64,000 nucleotides of DNA, taken from NCBI GenBank assembly GCA_947846985.1, contig CANTUZ010000001.1, forward strand, positions 30,714,727 through 30,778,726, read 5' to 3'. The translations under genes were made by a program, and so were the position numbers. Shown in pieces: positions 47,038 to 62,000 of the stretch. Position 1 is the stretch's first letter, and every line of letters starts with the position of its first letter. A model generated the notes under the pieces. That model was not told the origin of the DNA. It did no database searches and worked only from the letters and a program-made list of their open reading frames with translations. The DNA comes from Fratercula arctica (lineage: Eukaryota > Chordata > Aves > Charadriiformes > Alcidae).

Positions 47038-50000
47038 CTGTCAATAAAGAAAAAAAACGATACATCAACTAAAAACGCCTTACAGACACATATGTATCTC
47101 AGTATGGTTTTGTTTGTGATGATGGTGACTGTAAAAAGGGTGACTCCTCACCAGTGTTTTCAGCCATGCAAGGAAAAATGGACAAAAATGCCAAAAGCCT
47201 CCAGTCCTTTTGATGAAACAAAGGAGAACTACAAGCACTTTTATAGCACGATGAGTACACACCAAAGAAGCTGTCAGAAGCCCCAGTGTTAAGGTGTTTT
47301 TAGTGACCACTTACAACATAAATACTACACCATGGGATGTCATATACAATATCATATCACAGGAATTTAGGCAATTAACTCTGTATCAAGCTGCTTTGTT
47401 CATTAAGTCTAATCCAATCCAACATACTTTGTTGTAGTTAAGGTGTTGTGTGTTTAAACACTGCATCAGGAAAGCTGCAAGGAGTCCTCACTGTGATTCT
47501 TAAAAGTCACCTGTTTCTTGGGATCTGATGAAATTATCGGGGTGTTCTCCGTGGGCCTCTCAGTTGGCTGGTTGACACAAGGAGACTCTCATGTGCAGTT
47601 CACGGCTCTCTGGCATGGAGCGCCTAATTCAGTGAAATCTAAATGCTGGTTTCTCAAATTAATTAATTTGCAGCTAGGTAAAGGTCCTATAAAAGCCAAC
47701 GAAATCACACGTGGGTGCAATTTTCTGTTTATAGGTATATCAACAGGTGTTAGGTAGGCTGCATGGTACAATTTGATTTCTCTCTTTGAACCCCTTCACC
47801 TGGATTTGCTTTATTTCATTGGTAGCAGGATACAGAAATATCACATCATGCCAAAGCTTTCCCTACAGTTATCATACTGTTAGATGGTATTTCACAACTG
47901 CAAACCACCGACCACTCAATGAGAGAAGCAGGCAATCTCTTCCCATTTTGTTGTTCGAAGAGCTGTTGCTGTGCCTGTGGCTACTCATAGTCTTGAAAGT
48001 CCTCCGACAGCCCGGCAGCTGAGCTTTACTGGAATCTACAACCTAAAGAATTTTCTTTCTCTTGAGAAATTGTTCCCACGCGGAGACAGGGCAGGTCATC
48101 GGAAGTGCAGCTTCCTCAAAATTCTGCTAATTTGTATCATGCGTTTGGTAGCGAGCAAACAGGCCACAGCCACACATCCTACTCTATAGCTGCAGCTACG
48201 CCAGCTGGCAGGGGTTACTGTCCTTGCCTGCTTGTCCCCAGCGCCTTGACAGAAGTTGCCTTCCCCTCAAACGCATTTGCTGGGATATTTATACAGTTGC
48301 TTCCTAACCCCTTTCAGAGCTGGACTGACAGATCAAAGAGCAGATTACTAAATTATTTTGTCTACAGCATGTAGGGAGCAATGACATGAGCAACCTGGCC
48401 GATGGACCAGGGAGGAGGAGGAGAGGAGAGTGAAGTTTTGGCAGGGAAATGGTAGCAAACAGTTGGAGTGGACTTCCAGGCAGTTTATTTTTTGTCCATG
48501 TCAAAGAACATCGCCACCATCATGTCTAGGTATCTAAAAGGCTGTTTCCACAGTGTTTACTTCTTGACTGTTCCAAGTTTAATTTTTGCAAACTAGTCTT
48601 CTCATTTTAATTTGCTGTGCTAAACTGTTCTGGAGAGGATTTAAAAGGAATCATGCACCTCAGTTTTACTTTGTTATTTCCAGGGTTAACGCGTAACCTT
48701 TATTTTCTTCTCCAGCTCATTGGGCAATGCACACTGCCCATCAAAGCGTGGTTTGACTCCATGTCTAGAAGCAACACTGACCACACCTTACTTATATAAG
48801 TTGCATTCATATGTTGCATTAACAATTTTAAAGTTACATTAAAGAATATTCACATGGCAAGGTAACAAACGCCTTGGATTATGGTTCACCTTTTACTGAA
48901 AAAATTAACAAATGGCCATAACAGACATAGCACTACACCAAAGGTTACGAATTACGAAAATATCAAGGCCTGCAATCTAACAAAGCACAGACAAAATTTA
49001 TTTACTATTGACCTATAATAAAATTATAATATACCAGAATTAATTGTGTTTCCGTTCTGGAAGGAAACCTGCTTGCTTAATAGTGTGAAACAGAGTTTCA
49101 AAGCCTAATTTCATGTCAATTATCAGGCAGTTTATAAGGAAGCAAAATTAGCACTGCACATCCTCTTTTAAACGCAGACTAATTTGTAGCTTGATGTTTC
49201 AAACTGCATCTTTGGGTAATCAAACCTGAAATGAAAACACACTCTCATCTGCTCGACCCTGCACGCCCTGCTACTGAAATGGTCCAATGGTAAAAACCAG
49301 ATCAGTGAATTATAGAAAAAAAGTAGGGGGTCTTTCCTATCTGCAGTTCTCTTCACAGAAGTATGACTTCGACAACATCAAAGCTTTTATGACATTGTTT
49401 ACTGCCTTCAAACAGCCTAGTGCAAAGAGAACCCTTTGTTCTTTTTCTCGTAAATCTCAATTCTGTACCACTGGGTGGATGTTTTCTTTTTGTCAGTTCT
49501 TCCCATTAGCGGACAATTTCTGCACCTCTTCACGTGTCAAGTTATATTTAGTAAACACCAGTGTAACCCAGAGAGGCTGCAACTTACTGCAGTATTTGTA
49601 TTACTTTAACCTCTTTTCTCTATGACAGTGGTTTTAGCAGATACTACCTGATATTATTTAGTAGCAAAAAGTTAGCATGGTGACTAAAACCATACTGAAA
49701 CGCGATAAACTTTAATCTAAACTAGTTATCGCAAATACTAATTGAAGGAAAATACAATAACTGAAACATGTCATACCTGTTTGAATTCCGAGTCTTTGCC
49801 CACCATGACCTGAAGACAGTAGATAACTGGATCACCCTTCATGGGCTGCAGAACCTCCCACGTGATCTCACAAGTGTGATCGTTTATTCTCTCTATCCTC
49901 GGTGCTGCAGAAAGAACACACAAAAACCAGCTCATTCTCCTTTCCCCTTATATTCTACATTCTAATGCCTTGTATATATTCTTGTTATATGCCTTGTTAT

Positions 50001-53000
50001 ATTCTAATGCCTTGTAAAATTCTGTATTCTGTCTGCTATTTTGTTTCAGTGTCCTGGTTTGAGGTAAAACAGAACCAGTTTTCCTGCTTCGTAATTTTGC
50101 TTTTTAGCTGGGCCTCTTCTAACTGACTAAAATTAACAGCACATTGTTCAGAAACTGTTCACTCTCAGAGTGATAAGACCTGATTATACCAAGGAATGGT
50201 ACGCACAGAGGCTCTTGCTTATACTTATTGCTATAGCAACCAAGGTCAGCTAACTTCGTTATTTGCCCCGTTGAGAGCGTCAGAAGCGGAAAAGCATAGA
50301 GGGGTCACACCTGCAGGGAGGAGGGGACAGGACAGGTGACCCAAAACTGACCAACAGGGCATTCCACCCCATCTGCATCACGCTCAGTATAAAAGCTGAG
50401 GGATCAAAAGGTCAAGTCTCTTTCTTCAATGGCTGACATCGAGGAGGAGTCTGTCTGTTCATCTGCTTTTGATCCCGATCCGAGCATTCCTGACTCCAGA
50501 TCTGTAATCCTGCTCCTGTCTGTCGCTGACTCCAGTCTGGGACTTTCCCTGTGCCTGCTGGTGACGTGACTGTCATCCTGGGAGCTGGATACAGTTTTGT
50601 ATATATTGTATGCTTTTAAAATTTATTTTATTATTATTTATTATTTCATTATTTATTAATATTTTAATTAAAGTAGTTTAGTTCTTTTTCTAAACTTGTA
50701 GATCTCCTTATCTCTTCCTCTCCTCTCTTTGGAGGGGGGGAGGGAGGGCTATCTGTCACTCTGATTGGTCAATCCAGCCAAAAACACGACACTTGGAGAA
50801 ACAAAAGATTCAGATTCAAATGTATTCATCCTACAATATTTTGTGGAACAACAACTAACAATTGGCACAGGTCTCTATTGCTAGTTTAGGTATCATCCGA
50901 GATAAAACAAGTAAAATTTGGTGACTGCAAGTGTTTATTGTATGGGAGGAAAAAAAAAAAAGCTGTTATGCTTAAAATTATTCTAAACATTCTAGGAAGA
51001 ATTTTCACCTCAAATTCTAACAGCCTGGTCACTCTCTCCTGGGAAGCAAGGATTCTAAGTACGAACCTTCTTATGTCAAAGAATGCATAAACCCCAAGTC
51101 TCTCATTTTTGCAGCAAATATTTTAGGTAATTACACGAAAAGGGCATTCCCTTACTATCCCTCCCTGCACTTGGAAAAAGGCTTAGCATTCTAAATACCC
51201 CAAATACACCACAATACCAAAACCAACTTGTCACGCCCTCACCTGCCAAATGAGAAAAGAAGCACCTTTACCTTTCAAGGCAGCTGGAACAGATTTGGGA
51301 GTAGTGAAAACATATTCTTGAGAAAGGGGACCTTCACCAGCTTCATTACATGCCTGAATACAAAATTTGTATGATGTTGACTCACTGAGTCTTTGTACTT
51401 TGTATGTATGACATGGTCCTCTGTATAAGGATACAAACCTGAAAATGTAAGGAGTAGCTTATTTTAAACACAGAAAAGGAGTCCAGAAGTAGCTACAGTA
51501 TTGTCTTGAAATCTATTCCCATCATTTCCCAGCATCTAGTGAGAAGCCCAGAAATATTTATTTCAGAATTAAACAGTGTGCTGGCACTACTATAGAACAA
51601 CAAGCTCCTTTTCTAGGCCCATGTTTTTATTTCTCATGCCTTTGAAATAAAATCTCTTTTATACAGAATACTACAGACTGTCTCGTGGCAAAAAATGATC
51701 CTAAGCATTTTCAGAAACCCTTCTGCACTTGAAACAATGGAAAAGGACAGCAGTTCTCTCTCTCAATGAGCTGCATACACTGCTTTTTTTTTGTGGCCAT
51801 CTACTCCCCCAACACCGCTAGCTTTTCAAAATTAAGTAACTAGATTTTAGCTTTTTGTTCCTTTGCAACTTTCTCTTACTACACCTAAGAAAGAGTCATG
51901 AACCCAAGGGGTCATGGATCCAACTGCTCTTGCACGTCGCTGTCAGAGACGGGCGACTGACCTACAGCTCGCTCAGATCTACACAGGAGGCCAGAGTCAC
52001 ACTTGTACCGCTCACCAAGTCCCATTCTGAGAGCTTTGTAGACTGGCCGCTCTCCTTCACGTTATAATTCTTACACAGACTGGTCTTGGCAGCTCTTATT
52101 TGATTTTCAGTTTTGGTATCCCTGGGACACAGCACAAGTTTATCTCTTTCTGTAAGGGTTATCATCTACTTTGACTTTTCTTTTAAATTTAAAACAGATG
52201 GTACCTGCACATGACCTAGTCTTTGGTAATGGCCATGAATTTCTTTCCAGTTAAGAGTCTAACTTGTTAATCCTCCTTACAGCAGAACAATTTCACCTAG
52301 CAGATCTATTTTGCCTCTGTCAAGCCAAAGCTACTGAGAGATTCGGACACGGTACATAGTGTAGCAGTACCGTCCATTTTACCATTTAGGCAAAGGTACA
52401 TGCTGTACCATCTTAGCTTACATTCTGATTTAACATGAGAGAAGGGATCCTTGAAATAGTACTTGTACTATATGAGTTTATTTTCCACTAAAAATAACTG
52501 CTTATAAAGACAAGAGAGACTAAAGAATTCCTCCCTTCCAATATCAAGTATATAGAATTCCCAAGACTGATTAGACTTGATACTTTGACAAAATACTTAA
52601 CTATTTTGAGAGAGAGAAAAGTGTGCTGGTACAAAACATTTCATTAAAAAATTCTTATTGAACCATAAATAAAAAAAGACGATAAAGTTTTTGATCTTCT
52701 GCTTTCCAGCACAGAACACTTGAGCCCTTCTTGCCTTGCCAGACGAGATGACCTCCTACGTCTGTTGTAAATTCAGCAAAGCATATGGAATTTTGCCCTT
52801 TGCTGCCATCTCCCACGCATCAGACCACAGCCACACAGGGCAGATTAAAGCAATGCCAAAACCAACCTTCCATTCTTATCCTCCATTTGAAGGTGGTACT
52901 GAATGGAGTCAGTTAATGCTTTTGCAGTTCCCTCTCCCCACTTCAGCTTGAGAGTCTGAGAACTGTACGCAGCACATTCCAGGCGAGGTGGATCCGGGGG

Positions 53001-56000
53001 GAGAGGCTTTGTTTTCAGTTTTATGGTGTGGCTGAAAGGACCTGCTCCCAGACTGTTTAGGGCTTGAATTCGTACTCTAGTATTTGAAAAAAAAGAGAGA
53101 ATAAATTAACTCGAAATTAGATTCTAAAAAGCAATTGGTCATTTCCACCATTCACACTCAAGAGAGAATAATGGTACCAAACAGATGGTACTTTCTACGA
53201 TGAAGACTTTTATCAATATTATGCTTTGATAGACTGTCATGAATATGCAGGAGTGTCCCTTTCCTCACCGCATTTTAAGGAGCTGGATTGATTCAAAATA
53301 AAAATATGTTAGCATATTTGCGTCATTCACATTAGCAAAAAGATGCAAAAGCTCTATCAGCTACTTTAACAGAAGTGGTCCATCTTCCTGACCCCGCAGG
53401 CCTTGTTCCAAAATTTTTGGTAGCCACATGGGAGAGACGAGGGAAGGTAAAAAAACCCACCCCCAGAAGAGGTGATTCCGTATATCTTTGGCTATTACAT
53501 CAGGTGAGTTCAAGGATGACTACAGGAAAGTTTTATGGGCTTTTTGGAACAGATACAATTCATGTGGAAATAAAGTGATGGTTCCCAGCTGTTTTCACTG
53601 GTAACGCATCTCTGGGTGCCTGCAAACACAAGCTGTCTTGGGTCTGCTTGGAAAGGGAGAAGGGGAAACTAGAAGAAGTCAAAGGACACATGGCTGAGGG
53701 GTTTGTAGAACTTGAAATTCAGGGATAATTTTTTTATTTTTTTGGATACTCCATGGAAAACTATGGTGGCATTAGGTTTACAAGTAAGAATTAAAAGAAG
53801 TAGCCAAGAAACGTATTTCTAAAAAAGAAAAAGCAGAGAACAGAGAAATCGGAGGCTCTTTGCGTATCTCACAGGTAGCCATAGAGAGCAAAGTATGTCT
53901 CATCTCATTTTGCAGACTTAACATTTGCTTGTCTAAATAGTATCTAGGTAACTGGAAAAAAGCAATCACAATAATTAAATTCTGGAAGAATCCACCACAC
54001 AAGTTCAAAATATTGAAACACAAATGTGTGTGCAGGTTTATGAATAAATATTTCTCCTTCACTACAGTAATATTTAACATTATGCTAACTTATTATAGCA
54101 CAGAACTAAGGTTAATATATGCAAATTTTTATTTGCACAAAGAGCTGACAGCGTATTCTATAAAAGCACTTCTGTGGGTAGAAGTACAGAAGTATCTCTG
54201 CCATAGAAGCTTCTCTTTTTTCAGTGTGTTGACCCAGAGAGCAATGGCTCTTCAAATTGCGAGCACTATTGTTAAATACTTACGAGGCACACAGAAATAT
54301 TTTACTTTTACATACAGCATTAAAAAAAGTAAACCCAAATCTTTAACATTAAGGATTCAGAAAACTGCATACCCAGATGATATCCTAACTACACTGAAAT
54401 CAGTGTAGGCTTAAATTCTGACTTCAGTGGGACTGACGTTGTCCTTTAAGTTTTAACACAGAGGATGTGTTTTTGTAACAGGAATGTAGAGTGTCTTCAG
54501 GCAGAATTACAGATTTTTACATTTATATTTTTCAGTAACACTTAGGTCAAACGTAAGGGATGATTTTGGTAACTAAAATTCTTCAAAAGAGATTTCAAAT
54601 TGACTGATAGATTTTCAAAACCGATATTCTTCACGCTGTCAGCCAAATACTTGCTATTTCTGCAGAAAAGGCATTGCAAAATGTGATGAGCTGCCATTAG
54701 ATCAGACAATACAGTCAATAATGACTGGACATGGCGCTTCCTTGGATTTTATTTTGTCAAACAGATTAGAGGCTGTGTATCTATGAACCAACCAGTCCAA
54801 AAACCAGTTATGAATCTGAATCTGTAATCTGAATTCAGTTAAGCTGACAAATTAACCAGACAGATACAACAATAAGATAATAAACAAACCAACACAAATT
54901 GTTCTTGAAAGAAAATAAAACCAAACACAGATCATCTATTTATGATGATCATCATTACAAAGCTTCCTTTTGCTCCATGGTTATGTACTAATGCTTCTCT
55001 GAGAGTAATGCAGAGAATAAAAAAAATAATTAAGGAAACAAACAAATAAAGACTGTGCTCTTGTGGAGGAAACAGTAGGCTGTCGAGTAGCTGTGCATGG
55101 CATACCTGTAGGTAGTATCTGGCTGTAAGCCATCTATAAAATAGGTCTGAACCTTCCCAACAGTTATTGGCTGCTTATCTCCAAAGTCTATGCTGTAGCC
55201 AAGGATTTCAGATCCATGGTCACAAGGTTTTTCCCAGCTTATAGCAAGGCATGTGGAAGGAGAATAGTGTGGACTTTCAACTTCATCTTCACTTAGTCCC
55301 CGAAGAGAAGTCACAACTGCAGGTACAGAGGCTGGAGTCATACATGCCACTACTTCACTGAAAGGGCCTGCACCTGCAACATTCACTGCCTGCAAATGCA
55401 AAGTAGACCATGTTTTTATGGCAGGGGTGATTCCCATTTCCAGATTTCACTAACAATAGTTTTAAGTCTTTACCTGAACCCTGCAATAGTATATAGTGGC
55501 AGGCAAAAGCCCTTTCATTTCACAGTTGAGCCCAGGCCCACAATAAGAGATCTGCATGCATCCTTCCACACCACCCCACTCCAGCCGATACTCCGTGATG
55601 TCAGCTCCGTTACTCACTGGAACCTTTAAAATGGATACAAATAGTTAGAAGTTAAATTTGCTGACTGAAAAAAATTCAACCAAACTCACCACATCTATAT
55701 TGTTTTTTTCACAAGTCTGTTACCCTCCTGTTTCTTTGCTGATTTTCAATGTAGTACAATACAAATAAATCAGAATGCATTATCAGAGAATCATAGGTTG
55801 GAAGGGACCTTAAAGATCACTCAGTTCCAACCTCCCTGCCATGGGCAGGGACACCTCCCATTAGACCAAGTTACTCACAGCCCCATCCAGCCTGGCCCTG
55901 CACACTTCCAGGGATGGGGCATCCACAGCTTCTCTGGAAAACTTGTTCCAGTGTCTCAGCACCCTCACAGTGAAAAATTTCTTCCTGATATCTGATCTAA

Positions 56001-59000
56001 ATCTACCCTCCTTCAGTTTAGAATCGTTACCACTTGTCCTATAACTACACTCTCTGATAAAGAGCCCCTCCCCATCTCCGCTGTAGGCCCCCTTTAGGTA
56101 CTGGAAGGCCGCTACAAGGTCTCCCTGGAGCCTTCTCCAGGCTGAATAACCCCAACTCCCTCAGCCTGTCCTCACAGGAGAGGTGCTCCAGCTCTTGGAT
56201 CATCTTCCTGGCCCTCCTCTGGACCTGTTCCAACAGGTCCATGTCCTGGATGTTGGGTCCTGGTTCAGGACCATTACTGGCCTTAGGTCACCTATACTGT
56301 ACCATACACACAATTTCCTGTTGCAGACTACTCCATAAAAAGTAAGTAACTGTGATTTCAGTTACTTAAGTACAGAGAACATTTAGCATGCAGCATTTAG
56401 CTTAGTAGCCTGAATGGTCAATGGCAAGAGATGGTCTTCTTGAGAGGGTGATGTAGGGTACTATAGTTTTTACTGACTGGGTCTATAGCCCAGGGATAAC
56501 AACATGCAAAAGCACACTGGTGCTAGTGTCTTCACATTATGGATGAAAGGACTCCTCCTCTGGAGCACTTCACGGCTCTTGTGCATGGAAACTAGGTCGC
56601 AAGAACAGCGGGAAGCAGAAAATTGTGTCTTTTTCCAAGATAATGTTGCGAAGTAACTGGGACAGGCACGTAAGCAACTACACAGACGTGGACTGAAATG
56701 CCTGCTCGAGTAGCCTGTTTTTCCTCACTACCTGCCCTAGGAAGCCAAACTTAGTCTCCCAGTTTTGGGAGTTGAATGGCTTTCATACTCCTCAGAAATA
56801 ATAATTTGACATGCAGTTAAAATCACGCAAACCAGTGCCAGATTAAGGCATGAGCCAATGGAAAATATCAGCAGTCAATGAAGTAATAAAGAATAAAAAT
56901 AACCAAAAAGCCAAAAAACCCACCCCAAATCAACAAAAAATTTCTTAGATCATGAATAAAATAGAAGAAAAATACTGCTGGTGTTTTGGACAAAATATTC
57001 CAAGACAGCAACCACATTAAGGTGCAGATAATAACTGCTCCAAAGCATGTTTTTTCTTTCCCCTTCTTTTGAAAGAAGGGTGTTCGCTACTTTCAGCATT
57101 AGGCTACGTGAAGGTAAATGACTCAATACAAACAGAATTTCACAGGACAAGATGTGATGTTCCTGAGCTGTGACTGAGAGGGACTCCCTTTTCCTTTCCT
57201 AATTTACAATAATATGTGTTGGTCATACAGTGGGTACGCAGCTGTTAGAGGGCTGTGCAACTGCCAGTGAACACGGAGTCATTTCTCAATGTTATTGCTG
57301 TTGCTGCTGCAGATCTAGTGGAGTTCACCTTAAGAGAAGTAGGGGAATCCATGCCAACAAGTTCAGGGATGCCAACAAACTGGGGGAAGTGTTTGATCTG
57401 GTGAAGGGTATGGCTACCAGAGGAATTTCAACAAGCAGGATCTGATACAAAACTCAGGGAGTTCAATTAAGATAAAGGCAAACGCAAAGTCCTGGACCTG
57501 GGATAGAAAAGTACAGGCTGAGGAGCAACTTTTCCAAAAAAGGAACATGTGTGTCCTGGTGAGCAAGCTGAACGTAACTCAGCAATGTGTGTCTGATGAA
57601 GGCTAACTACGTATTGACTGTATGAGCAAAAGAACAGCAAGAATGCTAAATGGAGTAATGATTCCCCTCTACTCAGCACTTGTGGTACTGCATCTCCAGT
57701 ACTGTGTCCCATCTTGGGCTCCTCAATACAACACAGATGCTGAGATACTGGAGTGAGTCCAGTGGAGGGCCGCCAAGGGGGAGTGCAACACGTGACAAAA
57801 AGATAAGGTTTGTTTGATATTAAGATGATAAGGCTGAGGGCAGGTCTTACTGCTGCCTTCAATTACTCACTGGGAGGGTATAAAGAAGATGGTGTCAGAT
57901 TCTTTTTGGAGGTGTCACAGTGGCAAAACAAGAGGCAAGAGTCAACTTGCAGTAAAAGATATTTCGACTGGACATAAAGGAAAAAAAAATTCTACAGCAT
58001 GATACAGTTTGCCCAGAGACAGCTTTACCTGGCTGCTGAATCTTCATTCTTGGAAACAAGTAAAACTTGAGTGGACAAGGCCCTGAGAAACCTGACCTAA
58101 ATTTGAAGTTAGGTGTGCTTTGAACAGAAGGTTGAACTAAATGACATCTACAGGTCCACTCCTGCTTAATTACTGCGAGATTCTATAAAGCAGACATCTA
58201 ACATTGGTCAAATTAATGCCACCTGAACATTGTAAGAGATTTCTTCAAAAGGCTTTGCCTGGTAGACAATTAAGAAGAGCTCCTCTGACATACCCAGCAA
58301 GAAGCATGAAGTCTACCTTCCAGGTAAAATAGTTTCATCTTTTGTTTCTGTACAGTTCTGTAACTCAAGACACTTCACTGTACTTCAAACCACTAAAAAT
58401 TGGTTTTTAAACAGTATTCCCAGATAGAGTCTTCCTTTTTACGAGCTTAATTTTTATCTATTGCATTTTTGTAATCAGATATCTAAACACTATGGGTTTA
58501 TAGGAAGTCTGTGAGGCTTTTGCTACATTATTACTGATGTAATTACATAAAATTAAATCATCTTATAAAAACAGCAAATGTACAATAATCTATTGTATTA
58601 CGTGGATATATTCGCTCTGAGGAAAGATAACTACATTAAAGGAAATTTTTAAGAAATGCAGTGCAGCAGTTGTGGCAAAACTCTTAAACAAAAGAACAAA
58701 GTAAGATCTCAAGTACCTGCCGGCTGTCAACTTACAGCTGTCGAATAACGGTATGATAAAGGACTTGAAGGTTTTGCCTACTAAGTACTGGATAATCAGG
58801 CAAGTATATTTAAGAATGTGATTAAAATCCAGTCTTAAGCTTTTAAAGTTGAACTTAGAAATGTAGAAGACAATCAAGTTAAAATAGGCGTAACATGGCA
58901 TTCTTACCTCCCATGACACCTGAGCACATGCAGCAGATCTGCATGCCACTTGAGGGGGCTTGCACTGATCTGGTGGTCCAGGTGCTGTAGTGATTTCACA

Positions 59001-62000
59001 TTTTTCTGAATAAGGTCCAAACTATTGAAAAGGGAGTTGAAACAACTGATTTGTAAAAATAAAATGACTACTTTTTAAATAATAGTTTACCATAGTAGGA
59101 ACATATAATAGCAGCCTGAAACTTCGTATTGCTTGCTTATAAAATGAATCTTTGTGGACTGTGGATTCATGATTTATTTCAATATCTGACTATTCTCCAG
59201 AATAGCTGCAAGACTCTTCTTCTCTATAACAAATTTTCTCTCAGGCAAAACAGGAAAGTGCTATCCAAATCCTTCTTTTGAAGTTACACGATGGCTGCAC
59301 TGTAACAGAACACAATTTGTAACTGCCTATTTATATCTATCTAAAATAAACAAAAGATTCAAAAAATGCTTGAGCTATAAAACGCTCTTTGCAGAGGGGG
59401 ATAAAATGTTAGGTCAGTGCTTTAAAGCCTTAAGCTGCAGACCTCTCTGCAAACAGTGTCAACTGGTGATGATAGTTTTTATGAAGATAAGAACTTGGAT
59501 ACGGAATTAAATAAAGCTTGTTCTCCAGCAACAATTGATTTAAACACATTTAATATGACAAACACAGAAAATGTTATTATATCTGATAATCTGAAGCTAA
59601 ACTAAATATAAAAAAAGAGAGTCAGGAAATGTTAATTAGTACGTCCTAGCACACCAACAGCTGTAAAAATAAAGGACAATCAATTTACAAAGCTGTATAC
59701 AGAAAATAATTTATTACCTTACTTCACATGAGATTAAAGTTGCAACAATGCTTTGATAAAGTATTTCGCATCTCCTAACCATTTCCCAATGCTATTCTTC
59801 AGATATAAGACATAATTAACTATTTTCTCTTCCCTTCATCTACAACCCCCTTTATTATAAACAGATGTTTAACTGTCTGTTTGCACACAACAATAAGCTA
59901 TGTGAATCAAATGACTCTACATTAGGAAATCCTCATTTTAAAATTACTGTTAAATGCTTCTTTTAAAAGAGAAGATCCTTAATAGTGATCCTTAATAGTC
60001 TCTGCAACTAATTTCATTTCAGACCGACCGCCTTACCCCAGCCTTGTTAGCTGCTCGCAGTCTGAAGTTGTACATCCTCCCTGGAAGAAGGCTGCCTACT
60101 GTGCATTCAACATCAGAGCCTTGGTAAACCTCTCTGTGTTCATCAGTTTCTGTCTGAAACATTTCCAGACCGTAACAGGTAACGGGTGAGCCCCCGTCTA
60201 CCTGAGGTGGTCCTAAAAATAAGAAAGAAAGGCTTATTTAATTTTAATGCATAACACATTTGGATCCCTTACCCTCACTAACAGTTGTAATAGAATTACC
60301 CCAGCGCAGCTGAATTTCTCTTGCTCTTGGTCTACCCTGTGGCCTTGGAGGCTGGCATGGACCAGGAACCACTGCTGGTGTCTGCACCAGTAAAGAATCA
60401 GATGCCTACAAAGGAAAGAGAGATTAATGAAGTCATCTAGGCCAAAACAAGCACTACCAATTATGCCACAAGTAAAGGCACATACTTGAGTCAGAAACAG
60501 GATCTTCCATTTTTTGAACTACATCCTCAAATACATGAAGATGCTTAAGTGATCTGGTGCATTTTTCTCATAATACCTATATAAAACATGCTACAGTAAT
60601 CTCACAATATCCAAAATTAACCTTTGTTTTTGTGTTTTGGTACAGATGCAAGGGGTAGAATTAAAAACAGTACTTAAGTATCAGACCAAACATAGTATAC
60701 ATGCTTGAAATACGACTTGTTTAATGTAAAATGCTCTTTTCCATCAAACTGCAGTTTAATGATGTCTAAAACCTTAATCTAAGGGTTGCATACTTGTTTC
60801 TGGGCAGAGATGTCAATCAGAAGAGATTAAAAAAATTGAGATTTCAACTTTTTGATTGCTTAGTCATACTTAATGTGTAACAAACTTCCACCTCTGATCT
60901 GAAGTGCATGCAAAAATACATAGCATAACCACCTGCAGCAGATGGCATTGACTATTCTGGATGCAGACAGAGATGAGTCAGAGCCAATGTAGGGTTATTA
61001 GCTTCAGTGTGATACAGAACAAATACAAAGTTGGTAAGCCTTTTAGTTTACAAGAGAGATGCATCTTAAGAGTCCCATTTCACAACTGCTTTCTACATAT
61101 GTTCCAGAAAGAGTAGATTGGAAGCTCTGCTGCTTTTCAGTTCCTTTGAAATGTATTGTTGCACTGAACAACAGATGCCACTTAAAAAGCAGAATGTTTC
61201 CCAGGAGGCGTATGTCCACAACGAGCTACAGAAAAGTTTCATTACTTCTTTCTTCACTATTCTTTTGTTGATTTCTGACACCTTCAGAAAGTATCAGAAT
61301 TTTCTGAAAGTTTTCTTCTCTTTGGTACTCAAATAATGTTTATTCTAAACTAATTGGGGTTGCAGTTGTGGTTAGGTGACTGGGAAGTATACTGCCTTTC
61401 CTCTTCCCCTGTACAACCGCAAGCTGAGCTATGGCGTGAGGGAAAGCATTGCAGAGGAGCCAGCACTGAAGGCGTTCAGATTTATGCTTAAGACAAGGTG
61501 GCTGTGGGTGAGGCTATCTTTGCAGGAGGCTTCTATGTGGAGGAAAAACGCATGAATCTCATATAGTAAAAGGGGCTGGGGAAGAAATGGTAAACACCAA
61601 GAATACAGGGTTTTAAGATTTCCAGGAGATCAGCTTGGCAGTGAAGCCCTGCTGGAGTCTGTAGAGAGTCAGTTACACTTGCTGCTGGGGAGAAGGGAGA
61701 AGAATACAGCATGACATCTTGGCACTGGAGGCTGAACTACACCACAGAAGCGACAGTGCAAGTGTGTGTGTGTGTAACGTGTACGTATAAGAGAGCACAG
61801 TAGGGCACATCCAGTTGTTTGGGAATACTGAAAAGTAGGGCAATGTGAACATCTTGCTTGTGTCTGAGACAGCATGGGAAGAGACTATGGAGCACAACTC
61901 CGAGGAAACGCTCTGTCCTCCCCTGCCTGCTGGGCTGACTCGGCTGCTCAGACACAGTACTCCACCGACCACATGGAAAACATTAAATTGACACTGCTGT

